Notes: generated from the letters alone by a model not told the origin. Shown: positions 1-8,253, counted from the stretch's first letter. The stretch is 64,000 nucleotides of DNA from Clostridia bacterium (GCA_017509255.1 JAFWQA010000029.1:1-64000); one strand, 5' to 3'. Numbers and translations are program-made.

Positions 1-710
1 ATTCCATTGGCGGATTCCCATGCCGCCAGACCACCCTTTTCTCCCAAGATCTGCTGAAGCTTTTCGACCGGCGTGTTTGCCAGGGCTCCGATGGTCATGA
101 TTCCTTCCTCCTGAAGCCTTGCCGCGGACGTCTTGCCCACAAAGAGAAGATCGCCAACGGGAAGTGGCCACATTTTCTCCGGGACCTCCTTCGGAAAAAG
201 CGTATGCACCTTGTCAGGCTTTTCAAAATCGCTTGCCATCTTTGCGAGAAGCTTGTTGGAGCTGATCCCGACATTTACGGTAAAGCCCAGGCTGTCCCGA
301 ATCTCGTCCTTGATCTGACGTGCCAGGGCAATGGGATCCGGATAAATCAAAGAGGTCCCCGTCATGTCGAGAAAGCATTCATCCACGGAAAACTTTTGCA
401 TGACGGGCGCATACTTTCTGCAAATTGCCATAAAGGCCCTGGAATTTCTTTCATAAAGGCCAAAGCTCGGCGGAACCAAAACAAGTCCGGGACACTTTTG
501 CAATGCCATGGAAACAGGTTCTCCCGTGGTCACGCCATATTTCTTCGCGGGGATAGATTTTGCCAAAATGATCCCCGTTCTTTTGTTTGGATCACCGCCA
601 ACCGCAGAGGGAATCAGGCGCAGATCCTCCCCACCCTCGGAAAGCCTTTTGACGGATTCCCAGGAAAGATATGCACTGTTGACGTCCACGTGAAAAATCA
701 GTCGCTCCAT
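1..710 (-). CDS. dinB: DNA polymerase IV (Y-family), C-terminus beyond window edge
   Basis: Translesion DNA polymerase. Only 236 codons are inside the window; the gene runs off the left edge in frame. The product opens MERLIFHVDVNSAYLSW, the Y-family motif with metal-binding Asp9 and a Tyr14 steric gate, and carries the catalytic SVDECFLD motif with Asp110 and Glu111. A helix-hairpin-helix-like stretch (VGDLLFVGKTSAARL) follows near residue 190. The little-finger domain is missing because of the edge. The ATG at 710 follows a GGGGAG ribosome site and overlaps the end of the upstream AraC gene by 13 bases, so the two are probably co-transcribed. Base composition is A+T-richer than the rest of the window. 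The family call is secure; Pol IV versus a UmuC-like relative is less so. Confidence 0.93.
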   Translation of the reverse strand, partial: MERLIFHVDVNSAYLSWESVKRLSEGGEDLRLIPSAVGGDPNKRTGIILAKSIPAKKYGVTTGEPVSMALQKCPGLVLVPPSFGLYERNSRAFMAICRKYAPVMQKFSVDECFLDMTGTSLIYPDPIALARQIKDEIRDSLGFTVNVGISSNKLLAKMASDFEKPDKVHTLFPKEVPEKMWPLPVGDLLFVGKTSAARLQEEGIMTIGALANTPVEKLQQILGEKGGLAAWESANG

Positions 711-1618
711 TGTTTTCTCCCCTGCCTTCCGCTGGCACGATATTCCTTTGGCGAGGAACCCATCTGCCTGCGAAAGACGCGATTGAAATAACTGATATTG
801 TCATAACCGCAATCCGCTGCAATTTTCGTGATCTTATCGTCCGAAGTAATCAGCCGCTCCGCTGCCTTTATAATCCGAATGCGATTCAGATAGGCAAAGG
901 GCGCATAGCCAGTGATTGCCTTAAACCGATGGCAGAAATGACTCTCACTATAGCCAGAGCTCTCCACGAGCTCCGACAAAGTCATTCCTTCATCATAATG
1001 CAGCATGAGATAATCAATTCCCTTTTGCACTCCCTCCCTCGCCGCATCGACCCTATTATTATAACGCATCTGATCCGAAACTGCATTAAATATTTCCTGC
1101 AGGCTGATCATCAGCTCACCCAGAAGCCTCATCTCATAACTTTGAATGGGACGGTTCAAATATTCCTTAAAATGGGAAAGACGCTCCAGGCTTTCCGCAT
1201 CCTCCGCTTTTTCCCTCCGAAAGATGGTAATGGCATCCATGCGGTTTTTTAGGAGCAAATTGACATAAAGATTCCCCTCGCCGCCAAGATATCCTGACAT
1301 CCAGTCCAGCGAAAAAACCAGAGCGTCATAGCTGCAGGGCATGCCAGGTGCCTTATCCGCATGATGCGTCAGATTGGGGGGCACAAAGACTGCGTCCCCG
1401 CCATGTAGCGTGATAACCTGATCCTCCACAAAAAAGCGCAGTTCACCTTCCGCCAGGCAAAAGAATTCCGCCTCGGGGTGGCAATGTACGTACAAAGCGT
1501 TTGTATTGTCCCCATCCACAAAGGTATGATGAATGGAAAAGGGCCTTGCCGCCGTCTCGTGACTTACGTTTTCTAAATTCTGTTTGGTTTCAAAATTGAT
1601 TGTTTTGTTTCTTTTCAT
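698..1618 (-). CDS. AraC-family transcriptional regulator with N-terminal cupin
   Basis: Predicted sugar-responsive regulator of 306 residues from the ATG at 1618. The N-terminal half is a cupin sensor (HCHPEAEFFCL and HGGDAVFVPPNLTHH). The C-terminal ~100 residues hold two helix-turn-helix motifs (MTLSELVESSGYSESHFCHR and ITKIAADCGYDNISYFNRVF), ending in the usual SPKEYR tail. The frame is also open to an ATG at 1642 and a TTG at 1654, but no start has a good ribosome site. A TTGACG-18-TACTAT promoter ends six bases before 1618, so a leaderless start is possible. It is divergent from a gene whose 5' end survives at 1758, the likely target, and overlaps dinB downstream. Confidence 0.88.
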   Translation of the reverse strand: MKRNKTINFETKQNLENVSHETAARPFSIHHTFVDGDNTNALYVHCHPEAEFFCLAEGELRFFVEDQVITLHGGDAVFVPPNLTHHADKAPGMPCSYDALVFSLDWMSGYLGGEGNLYVNLLLKNRMDAITIFRREKAEDAESLERLSHFKEYLNRPIQSYEMRLLGELMISLQEIFNAVSDQMRYNNRVDAAREGVQKGIDYLMLHYDEGMTLSELVESSGYSESHFCHRFKAITGYAPFAYLNRIRIIKAAERLITSDDKITKIAADCGYDNISYFNRVFRRQMGSSPKEYRASGRQGRKQWSD

Positions 1619-1624
1619 AGCAAA

Positions 1625-1654
1625 ATAGTACAATATTTTCATAACATCCGTCAA
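1625..1654 (-). promoter_or_regulatory. Predicted sigma-A promoter of the AraC gene
   Basis: On the minus strand, TTGACG (1654-1649) and TACTAT (1630-1625) are separated by 18 bases. The -10 ends six bases before the ATG at 1618, so transcripts would be leaderless for that start. If translation begins at 1642 or 1654 instead, this match is fortuitous. Confidence 0.4.
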
Positions 1655-1669
1655 GTTTTTTCATGGTTT

Positions 1670-1697
1670 TTGCAATATCATGTCAGTAACAGATACT
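1670..1697 (+). promoter_or_regulatory. Predicted promoter of the lost divergent gene
   Basis: TTGCAA (1670-1675) and GATACT (1692-1697) with a 16-base spacer, on the plus strand, ahead of the GGAGG and ATG at 1758. The -10 is weak. The downstream gene is cut off after about ten codons. Confidence 0.4.
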
Positions 1698-1720
1698 TCG
1701 GATGAACCGCTTCATCCGAA
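1697..1720. promoter_or_regulatory. Perfect 10-bp inverted repeat, operator or leader hairpin
   Basis: TTCGGATGAA, spacer ccgc, TTCATCCGAA: ten perfect pairs in the divergent intergenic region, at or just after the predicted start of plus-strand transcripts. It could bind the adjacent regulator or fold as an RNA stem-loop. There is no T-run, so it is not a terminator. Confidence 0.6.
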
Positions 1721-1757
1721 AAACATAGCGTCACAGCAAGTATTCTTGGAGGTATTT

Positions 1758-1790
1758 ATGGGAAAACTGATTCTGGAAGAAAAGAGTCAA
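1758..1790 (+). pseudogene. 5' stub of a gene cut off at a sequence junction
   Basis: A good ribosome site (GGAGG, 1749-1753) leads to ATG GGA AAA CTG ATT CTG GAA GAA AAG, reading MGKLILEEK. From about 1788 the sequence changes abruptly to G+C-rich DNA coding for an S9 peptidase in a different frame. The stub frame then reads an arginine-rich shadow and stops near 1855. What the gene originally encoded cannot be told from ten codons; its place divergent from an AraC regulator suggests a sugar-related gene. Confidence 0.6.
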
Positions 1791-1791
1791 A

Positions 1792-2370
1792 GGCTCCGAC
1801 GGGCGCGGCGACGCGTTCGCGGACATCAGGGGCGATTACGGCGGAACGGATTATAAGAATCTGATGGATTTCACGGACGCTGTGCTGCTCGCCTATCCGA
1901 ATATCGACAAAGAACGCATCTGTGAGACGGGCGGCAGCTACGGCGGATTCATGACCAACTGGATCATCGGGCATACGGACCGCTTCTGCTGCGCGGCCAG
2001 CCAGCGCTCCATTTCCAACTGGATCTCCTTCTCATTCATCTCCGATATCGGCGGGGAATTCGGGCCGGATCAGTGCGGCGCGCCCGGCCTGTTCGGAAAG
2101 GAAAACACGGAAAAGCTGTGGGAGCATTCCCCGCTGAAATACGCGGACCGGGTGCATACGCCCACGCTGTTTATCCACAGCGATGAGGACTACCGCTGCC
2201 CGCTGCCGGAGGGCATGCAGATGATGCAGGCACTGGCCGACCGCGGCGTGGAAACACGGATGTGCCTTTTCCACGGGGAAAACCATGAGCTTTCCCGTTC
2301 CGGGAAGCCGAAGCACCGGATCCGCCGCCTGAAGGAGATCACGGACTGGTTTGAAAAGCACGCGAAATAA
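1792..2370 (+). pseudogene. S9-family peptidase, C-terminal catalytic fragment only
   Basis: About 192 codons of the alpha/beta-hydrolase domain of a prolyl-oligopeptidase/acylaminoacyl-peptidase-like serine peptidase. All three catalytic positions are visible: Ser in GGSYGGFMTNW, Asp in FIHSDEDYRCP and His in GENHELSR. Full-length relatives run to roughly 600-700 residues with an N-terminal beta-propeller, all of which is missing. No start codon or ribosome site serves this frame: it is open only back to 1771, and the upstream ATG at 1758 is out of frame. The fragment begins exactly at the composition change near 1788, so it is the product of a deletion, a rearrangement or an assembly chimera. 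It is probably not expressed as a working enzyme. Confidence 0.85.
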
Positions 2371-2412
2371 AAAAGACCGCCGCGGAAGCGGACGGAAAAG
2401 AGGTGCCTGACT

Positions 2413-3171
2413 GTGGACCGGATCCATACGATCGGTTATGACGCGGTACACCCGGCTGACTTTATCTATGACGTGCACCCGGAGAAGGGAACATATCTGC
2501 TGATCCTGACCTCCACGCCGGCACGGTTCTGGTTCGGGGAGGAAAGCCGGATCCTCGGGCCGCATCAGGCGGCGCTGTTCGCGTCCGATTCGCCCATCCG
2601 CTACGGAGCCTGCGAGGAATCCTACGGCAACGACTGGATGATCTTTTCCTCCGACGAGACCTATGTGACGCGTTTTCCGCTGATGGGGGAGCCCTTCCCG
2701 GTCACGGATCCGGAATACTGCCACAACCTGTTTCAGCTGCTGACCTGGGAGCACCGACAGAACAGCGACAGCACGGTCGTCTCCCGGCTCCTGTCTGTGC
2801 TGCTCTTCAAGCTGGAGGCGGAGATCGGTCACCGGGACACGGGCCTGTACGGGCAGGAGCTGATGACGCTGCGGCAGAGGATCCTGAACCGGCCGCAGGA
2901 GAACTGGAGCGTGCCGGACATGGCGGACAGGCTGCATCTGAGCGCGGGTTATCTGCAGCTGCTGTACAAGCAGCGTTTCGGGATCTCCTGCATGGAGGAC
3001 GTCATCCAGAGCCGGCTCAGGCTGGCGCAGGATTATCTGGCGCATACAAATATGAGCGTCGCGGAGATCGCGGCGCTGTGCGGATACCGAAGCACGGAGC
3101 ATTTCTGCCGGCAGTTTCACCGGACGAACGGAATGACTCCGGGACAGTACAGAAAAACGGAAAAGATATGA
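2413..3171 (+). CDS. AraC-family transcriptional regulator
   Basis: A 252-residue regulator starting at a GTG preceded by AGAGGTG. The N-terminal part is cupin-like (KGTYLLILTSTPARFWFGEE). The C-terminal part has the paired helix-turn-helix of AraC/XylS proteins: SVPDMADRLHLSAGYLQLLY, then MSVAEIAALCGYRSTEHFCR and the closing GMTPGQYRK. It follows the S9 fragment by about 40 bases and may have been its operon partner. Its stop codon (3169-3171) directly abuts the stop of the convergent MATE gene, with no terminator between. The target is unknown. Confidence 0.87.
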   Translation: MDRIHTIGYDAVHPADFIYDVHPEKGTYLLILTSTPARFWFGEESRILGPHQAALFASDSPIRYGACEESYGNDWMIFSSDETYVTRFPLMGEPFPVTDPEYCHNLFQLLTWEHRQNSDSTVVSRLLSVLLFKLEAEIGHRDTGLYGQELMTLRQRILNRPQENWSVPDMADRLHLSAGYLQLLYKQRFGISCMEDVIQSRLRLAQDYLAHTNMSVAEIAALCGYRSTEHFCRQFHRTNGMTPGQYRKTEKI

Positions 3172-4557
3172 TCAGCCCCGGGAGGGGAACGCATGGCGGG
3201 CACGCAGGGATGAAGCGGGGCCCGCGTTTTTATGCCGCCAGGACAGATAACGGAGGACGCAGAAGAAAGCGCTGACCATCCAGGTCAGGCCGGCCGTCCA
3301 CCAGATGCCCCAGACGCCGACGGACGGGATCATCACGAGCCCGAGCGGAATCAGGATCCTGCCGCCCATCTCCACGATCCCGTTGATGAAGGAGAACAGG
3401 GCGTCGCCGATGCCGTTGAGCGTTCCGCGCGTGATATAGATCAGGCCGAGGAAGAAATAGAACCAGCTCGTCAGCCGGAGCGCGGAGCCGCCCAGAGCGA
3501 TCACGTCCGGTTCCGTTACAAAGAAGCTGATGATGTTGTTTCCGAAGGTCTGCATGATGCCGAGCATGATCAGCGCGAAGACCGCCACCGCCATCACGCT
3601 GTCCCGCAGGCCGGAGCGGACGCGGTCGATGCGTCCGGCGCCGAAGTTCTGCCCGGCATAGGTGGAGAGCGCAAGGCCGAGGGAGCCGAACGGCTGCTGC
3701 ACCAGCTGCTCGATCCGGTTGGTCGCCGTAAAGGAGGCCATCGCGGTCGTCCCGAAGGAATTCACGAAGGTCTGCAGGGCAGTGGTGGAAACGGCGATCA
3801 TGGACCACTGCATAGCCAGCGGCAGTCCGAGACGCACCGCGCTGCGGATGATCTGCCTGTCGGGAGCGAGCTGGGAGCGTTCCATGGTAAAGTACTCGTT
3901 TTTGCGCAGCGCGTAGGTCAGGCAGCCGATCCCGGCGATCAGCTGCGCGATCATCGTAGCCAGCGCCGCTCCGAACACGCCGAGCCCGAGAACGCGGACG
4001 CAGAGCAGGTCCATCAGCACGTTGAGGATGCAGGAAACGATCAGGAAATACAGCGGCGTTCTTGAGTCGCCGAGCGCCCGCAGCATGGAGGAAGCGTAAT
4101 TGTATACCGCGATCAGCGGGACGGAGGCGCAGGTCATGCGCATATAGGTGATCGCGTCCGGCCGGACCGCCTCCGGCGTGCCCATCAGGGTCAGGGCCGT
4201 CGGGGTCAGCAGGAAGGAGATCAGGCTCATGATGACGGAGGCGAGCCCCATGATATAGGCGGAATTGGCGATCGCCTTGCGGACGCGGTTATGATCCCCC
4301 GCGCCGAAGTACTGCGCGGTGACAATGCCGCCGCCGCTGCTGATGCCGTTGCACAGGGAGAAGAACAGGAAGGATACGGACCCGGTGGCGCCCACGGCAG
4401 CCAGGGCGTCCGCGCCGAGGAACCGGCCGACGATGACCGAGTCAGCCAGGTTGTAGGCCTGCTGGAACAGGTTGCCGATCAGAAGGGGAACCGCAAAAGA
4501 GGCAAGCAGCCTCAGCGGCCTGCCCTCCGTCATGTTCATGGTCCTTGATCTCAGCAT
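3172..4557 (-). CDS. MATE-family multidrug/cation exporter
   Basis: A 461-residue polytopic membrane protein of the multidrug and toxic compound extrusion family, expected to have twelve helices and to export substrates against H+ or Na+. Diagnostic stretches are PLLIGNLFQQAYNLADSVIV in helix 1 and SMLRALGDSRTPLYFLI at the domain middle. The start is the ATG at 4557, six bases after CGGAGG; the frame is open 27 codons further upstream, but that part lies in the leader behind the -10. The product reads MLRSRTMNMTEG, typical of Clostridial MATE proteins. This is one of three MATE genes in the window. The substrate cannot be predicted. Confidence 0.9.
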   Translation of the reverse strand: MLRSRTMNMTEGRPLRLLASFAVPLLIGNLFQQAYNLADSVIVGRFLGADALAAVGATGSVSFLFFSLCNGISSGGGIVTAQYFGAGDHNRVRKAIANSAYIMGLASVIMSLISFLLTPTALTLMGTPEAVRPDAITYMRMTCASVPLIAVYNYASSMLRALGDSRTPLYFLIVSCILNVLMDLLCVRVLGLGVFGAALATMIAQLIAGIGCLTYALRKNEYFTMERSQLAPDRQIIRSAVRLGLPLAMQWSMIAVSTTALQTFVNSFGTTAMASFTATNRIEQLVQQPFGSLGLALSTYAGQNFGAGRIDRVRSGLRDSVMAVAVFALIMLGIMQTFGNNIISFFVTEPDVIALGGSALRLTSWFYFFLGLIYITRGTLNGIGDALFSFINGIVEMGGRILIPLGLVMIPSVGVWGIWWTAGLTWMVSAFFCVLRYLSWRHKNAGPASSLRARHAFPSRG

Positions 4558-4597
4558 AGCTGCCTCCGGTTCCGATAATGACCCGTTTTCCGGGGGA

Positions 4598-4626
4598 ATT
4601 CTACATCGCCGGAGGGGCGGTAACAA
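4598..4626 (-). promoter_or_regulatory. Predicted promoter of the MATE gene
   Basis: Minus strand: TTGTTA (4626-4621), 17-base spacer, TAGAAT (4603-4598). It lies 40 bases upstream of the ATG at 4557. The same intergenic region holds a 10-bp palindrome, ATTGATCAAT (4646-4655), between the two divergent promoters. Confidence 0.5.
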
Positions 4627-4758
4627 TGCACTAAACAACCGGATTATTGATCAATCCTCATATTTCATTCTGAAGGGAAAACATCGGACAACCCGGAAAC
4701 CGTTACGGATCAATGACTTACAGGAAACGGGCCCGGAGGAGGAAGCCCGGCTTTCGGA

Positions 4759-4787
4759 TTGCAGGAAAACAGCAGAGGGCGTATAAT
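4759..4787 (+). promoter_or_regulatory. Promoter of the GH10-GH9 gene
   Basis: TTGCAG (4759-4764), 17-base spacer and perfect TATAAT (4782-4787). Transcription would start near 4794. This excludes the upstream in-frame ATG at 4790 and supports the start at 4835. Confidence 0.7.
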
Positions 4788-4834
4788 GCATGCTGACGCG
4801 ATTTTATATGAAGAAATCTGAAGGAGAATCTGCC

Positions 4835-7546
4835 ATGCGATTTTTTGACAAAGCGCCTTCCCTGTTCAGGGCTTACAGCCGGCATTTCCTCATCGGAGCC
4901 GCCATTACGCCCCGGATGACGGAGGACCCGGCCTACGCCGCGCTGCTGCGCCGGCATTTCAATTCCATCACCGCGGAAAATATCATGAAACCGCAGCTGA
5001 TCCTGGACCGCGCCGGTACGGTCGCCCTGGGAGACGGGATCCGGACCGCCCAGAACTTTGAGGCGGCGGACAGGATGCTGACCTTCGCGAAGCAGAACGG
5101 GATCCACGTCCGCTTCCATACGCTGGTGTGGCACAATCAGACGCCGCGCTGGTTCTTCGCGGAAAACTGGAGCGACGCGGAGGATGCCCCGCTCGTTTCA
5201 GCGCAGGTCATGCTGCTCCGGCAGGAGGCTTATATCCGGGACGTGATGACCCACGTCAATACGGCGTTCCCCGGGGTCGTTTACTGCTGGGACGTGGTCA
5301 ATGAGGCGATCGAGCCGGATCACGGGGCGCCCGGCTGCTACCGCACCAAGAGCCTCTGGTATCAGACTGTCGGCGAGGAGTTCGTTCCCGCCGCGTTCCG
5401 CGCGGCCAGAAGGTATCAGGCGCCGGGACAGAAGCTGTTCTACAACGATTTCAACTGCTATCAGGATAAAAAGCTTCCGCCGCTGCTGGCGCTGCTGAAA
5501 AAGCTGAAGGCGGAGGACCTGGTGGACGGCATGGGTATGCAGGGCCATCTGCAGATGGACTGGCCGGACCTGGCGGACTGCGAAAAGGCCGCGCGCGCCT
5601 ACGGGGAGCTGGGTCTGACACTGCAGACGACCGAGCTGGACATTCACTGCCCGGACAGCGGGGAGGAAAAGCAGGCGGCCCTGGCTGAGCGCTACGCACA
5701 GTATTTTGACCTGATGCTGCGCCTGCGGGAGGAGGGCATCGATTATAACTGCGCCACCTTCTGGGGCGTGACGGACAGGGACAGCTGGCTGACGGGCTTC
5801 CGCAGGGAGGGCAGCTGGCCGCTGCTTTTCACAGGGGAAAAGGAGACCAAGCCCGCTTTTGACGCCGTGCTGAACGCTCCGCAGAAAAGGGAAAGATTCC
5901 GGATCGACCAGGCGGGCTATGCAGTGGGGCTGCCCAAGCCGGCCGCTGTGCTGACGGAGGAGACGGTGCTTCTGGAAACGGAGGACGGTGAAGAGCTTCG
6001 CCGCTGGGAAGGCCTTCAGCTGAAATACGACCGGGCCGCCGGGGAAAACGTGGCGCTGATCGATCTGGGAGACCTGCGGGAGGGAAAGTATTACCTGCGC
6101 TGCGGGGAGATCCGGCGGGAGGTCCGCGTGGAGAAGCAGCCCTGGCAGGCCGCCGCGGACGCGCTGGTCAAGGGTCTGTATTATCAGCGCTGCGGATGCG
6201 GCCTGGAGGAGAAGCATGCCGGCGTCTATGCCCACGGCGCGTGCCACACGGAGCCCGCGAAGGAATGGGAGCATCCCGAAAAGCTCCGGAGGGTGACGGG
6301 AGGCTGGCATGACGCGGGAGACTACGGCAAGTATACCGGCCCCGGAGCGGTGGCCGCCGCGCACCTGATCTATACGCAGCTGTTCTTCCCCCGGGGCTGC
6401 GGGGAAAACCTGAACATTCCCGAAAGCGGGAACGGCGTGCCGGATATCCTGAACGAAGCCCGCTGGGAGCTGGAGTGGCTGCTGAAGATGCAGCGGGATG
6501 ACGGCGCCTTCCACCACAAGCTGACCAAGGACCATTTCGCGCCTTTCATCATGCCGGAGGAGGACCGGGAGCAGGAATACCTGATGCCCGTTTCCACCTG
6601 CGCCACGGCGGCAGCCTGCGCCTGCTGTGCCCTGGGCGCGATGACCTGGCAGGAGCGGGACGCGGCTTTTGCCGGTTCGCTGCGCTTTGCCGCGGAAAGG
6701 GCCTGGGCCTGGCTGGAGGAGCATCCCGACTGCGTACCCTTCCGGAATCCCGACGGGGTCCGGACCGGGCAGTACGGAGACCTGAGCGATACGGATGAAC
6801 GCTTCTGGGCCGCGTGCGAGCTGTACGCGATGACCGGGGAGAAGCATCTGCTGGAGCGGGCGGAGGAGCTGTACGGCAGGATCGTCAGCGATCCGGACAC
6901 GAATGAGCAGGGAAAGCCGCACGTGCGTATCGCGAACCTGACCCAGTACGGCTGGGCGGACGTGACGGGGCTGGGCGCGGTCTGCTGCCTGTTCCGGCTG
7001 GGAGAGGCCGCCGGGAGCCTGTACACGGACATCCGGGAACGCTTCCTGCGGGAAAGCGAAAAGGCGCTGGAGCTGGTGAAGGCCTCCGGCTACGGCACGG
7101 CGCTTTCTCCCGAAATGTATATCTGGGGCAGCACGCTCCCGCTGATGAATCACGCGATGACCATGATCCTGAACTGGGTCCTGACGGGGCGCGTGGATAT
7201 GCGGGACGGAGCGCTCTGCCAGCTGCACTGCGCGCTGGGGCTGAATCCGCTGGATCTTTCCCTGATCACCGGCTTCGGACAGAAGCGGGTCATGCATCCG
7301 CATCACCGGCCGTCCGGCGCGGACGGCATTGAGGAGCCCGTGCCCGGACTGATCTCGGGCGGCCCCAATGCCCGCTGGAACTACGGCCTGACCAAGGAGA
7401 TCCTGACGGAGGATACGGCGCCCGCAAAATTCTTCCTGGACGAAACGCCCTCCGCGGACACCAATGAGATCGCCATTTACTGGAATTCATCCGCGGCCTT
7501 TGTGTTCGCGTGCTTCGCGCAGCTGACGAAGGACTCCGCCCGCTGA
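4835..7546 (+). CDS. Bifunctional GH10 xylanase / GH9 glucanase, no signal peptide
   Basis: A 903-residue two-enzyme protein. Residues 1-350 are a GH10 endo-beta-1,4-xylanase with acid/base Glu157 (WDVVNEAI) and nucleophile Glu267 (TTELDIH). Residues ~354-430 form an Ig-like CelD_N-type module (FRIDQAGYAVGLPKPAAV). Residues ~435-903 are a GH9 catalytic domain with GGWHDAGDYGKYT near 488, HPHHRPSG near 820 and TNEIAIYWN near 877, matching the GH9 catalytic Asp pair, the HxxHR motif and the acid Glu. The ATG at 4835 follows AAGGAG; the extension to 4790 lies upstream of or at the transcription start. There is no signal peptide, anchor, dockerin or carbohydrate-binding module, so it should act in the cytoplasm on imported oligosaccharides. 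Natural substrates (xylo- or gluco-oligosaccharides, or mixed ones) are inferred. Confidence 0.92.
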   Translation: MRFFDKAPSLFRAYSRHFLIGAAITPRMTEDPAYAALLRRHFNSITAENIMKPQLILDRAGTVALGDGIRTAQNFEAADRMLTFAKQNGIHVRFHTLVWHNQTPRWFFAENWSDAEDAPLVSAQVMLLRQEAYIRDVMTHVNTAFPGVVYCWDVVNEAIEPDHGAPGCYRTKSLWYQTVGEEFVPAAFRAARRYQAPGQKLFYNDFNCYQDKKLPPLLALLKKLKAEDLVDGMGMQGHLQMDWPDLADCEKAARAYGELGLTLQTTELDIHCPDSGEEKQAALAERYAQYFDLMLRLREEGIDYNCATFWGVTDRDSWLTGFRREGSWPLLFTGEKETKPAFDAVLNAPQKRERFRIDQAGYAVGLPKPAAVLTEETVLLETEDGEELRRWEGLQLKYDRAAGENVALIDLGDLREGKYYLRCGEIRREVRVEKQPWQAAADALVKGLYYQRCGCGLEEKHAGVYAHGACHTEPAKEWEHPEKLRRVTGGWHDAGDYGKYTGPGAVAAAHLIYTQLFFPRGCGENLNIPESGNGVPDILNEARWELEWLLKMQRDDGAFHHKLTKDHFAPFIMPEEDREQEYLMPVSTCATAAACACCALGAMTWQERDAAFAGSLRFAAERAWAWLEEHPDCVPFRNPDGVRTGQYGDLSDTDERFWAACELYAMTGEKHLLERAEELYGRIVSDPDTNEQGKPHVRIANLTQYGWADVTGLGAVCCLFRLGEAAGSLYTDIRERFLRESEKALELVKASGYGTALSPEMYIWGSTLPLMNHAMTMILNWVLTGRVDMRDGALCQLHCALGLNPLDLSLITGFGQKRVMHPHHRPSGADGIEEPVPGLISGGPNARWNYGLTKEILTEDTAPAKFFLDETPSADTNEIAIYWNSSAAFVFACFAQLTKDSAR

Positions 7547-7573
7547 GAAGCGAGCGGCCGCATAGGAGGAAAT

Positions 7574-8146
7574 ATGGGTCCTTTTGAACTGAAATCAGCC
7601 CGCTATCTGGCGGCTGACCACCTGGCGCGGGTCATCCGCGAGGGCGACGCCGTGGCGGACGCCACGGCGGGCAACGGCCACGACACCTGCTTCCTGGCGG
7701 AGCTCGCCGGGGCGGCGGGCCGCGTGTACGCCTTTGACATCCAGGCCTCCGCCATCGAAAGCACGGCGGAACGCCTGGCGGAGAGCGGGCTTTCCTCCCG
7801 CGTCACGCTGCTGAACACGGGGCATGAGCATATGGCGGAACATATCAGGGAACCGCTCCGCGCGGTGATGTTCAATCTCGGCTGGCTTCCGGGCGGCAAC
7901 AAGCAGATCACGACACAGTGGGAGACGACGCGCCGGGCGCTGGAGCAGGCGCTTTCCCTGCTGATGCCCCTGGGCGTGTGCACCGTGTGCGTTTATCCGG
8001 GCCACGCTTCCGGGGAGGAGGAGAGGCAGCGCCTGACCGAGTATCTGGCGTCCCTCCGGCCGCAGGAGTATAACGTGCTGCATGAAAAATTCCTCAACGC
8101 GGGCGCCTTTGCCCCGGAATGCTTTGTCATCCAGCGCATGGAGTAA
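7574..8146 (+). CDS. mnmM: tRNA 5-aminomethyl-2-thiouridine methyltransferase (MnmM/YtqB family)
   Basis: A 190-residue class I SAM-dependent methyltransferase. The glycine-rich SAM loop is ADATAGNGHDT, followed by the acidic end of strand 2 in VYAFDIQ, and the catalytic region contains FNLGWLPGGNK, characteristic of the YtqB family. In Bacillus subtilis this family makes the last methylation of the wobble uridine (nm5s2U to mnm5s2U) in tRNAs. AGGAGG stands six bases before the ATG, and an intrinsic terminator follows the stop. It lies 27 bases after the GH10-GH9 gene and may be read from the same transcript. The older name was putative rRNA methylase; the tRNA role is carried over from the family. 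Confidence 0.85.
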   Translation: MGPFELKSARYLAADHLARVIREGDAVADATAGNGHDTCFLAELAGAAGRVYAFDIQASAIESTAERLAESGLSSRVTLLNTGHEHMAEHIREPLRAVMFNLGWLPGGNKQITTQWETTRRALEQALSLLMPLGVCTVCVYPGHASGEEERQRLTEYLASLRPQEYNVLHEKFLNAGAFAPECFVIQRME

Positions 8147-8150
8147 AAGG

Positions 8151-8185
8151 CGGACAGGCGGAACAGCCTGTCCGTTTTCCTTTTT
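8151..8185 (+). terminator. Intrinsic terminator after mnmM
   Basis: Nine-pair stem CGGACAGGC / GCCTGTCCG around a GGAACA loop, followed by TTTTCCTTTTT. Confidence 0.85.
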
Positions 8186-8192
8186 GTTCGCC

Positions 8193-8221
8193 TTGCAATG
8201 GCCGGGGAAAGAAATTATAAT
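8193..8221 (+). promoter_or_regulatory. Promoter of the mrfAB operon
   Basis: TTGCAA (8193-8198), 17-base spacer, TATAAT (8216-8221), immediately after the mnmM terminator and 32 bases before the mrfA GTG. Confidence 0.7.
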
Positions 8222-8253
8222 GAAGCCGGATCAAAAAACAGGAGGACGTCACC

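Noticed and set aside
204..791. Plus-strand 195-codon open frame over the dinB region
   Set aside because: The minus strand encodes an unmistakable Y-family polymerase; the plus frame has no recognisable motif.
1758..2370. Simple frameshift in an otherwise whole S9 peptidase gene
   Set aside because: Several hundred N-terminal codons are missing, and the upstream sequence differs in composition and belongs to another gene; a frameshift cannot explain it.
5198..7306. 702-codon antisense frame in the GH10-GH9 gene
   Set aside because: Long antisense frames arise from the strong G+C codon bias; the same occurs opposite mrfA, the atp genes and nrdD. None shows protein-like motifs.
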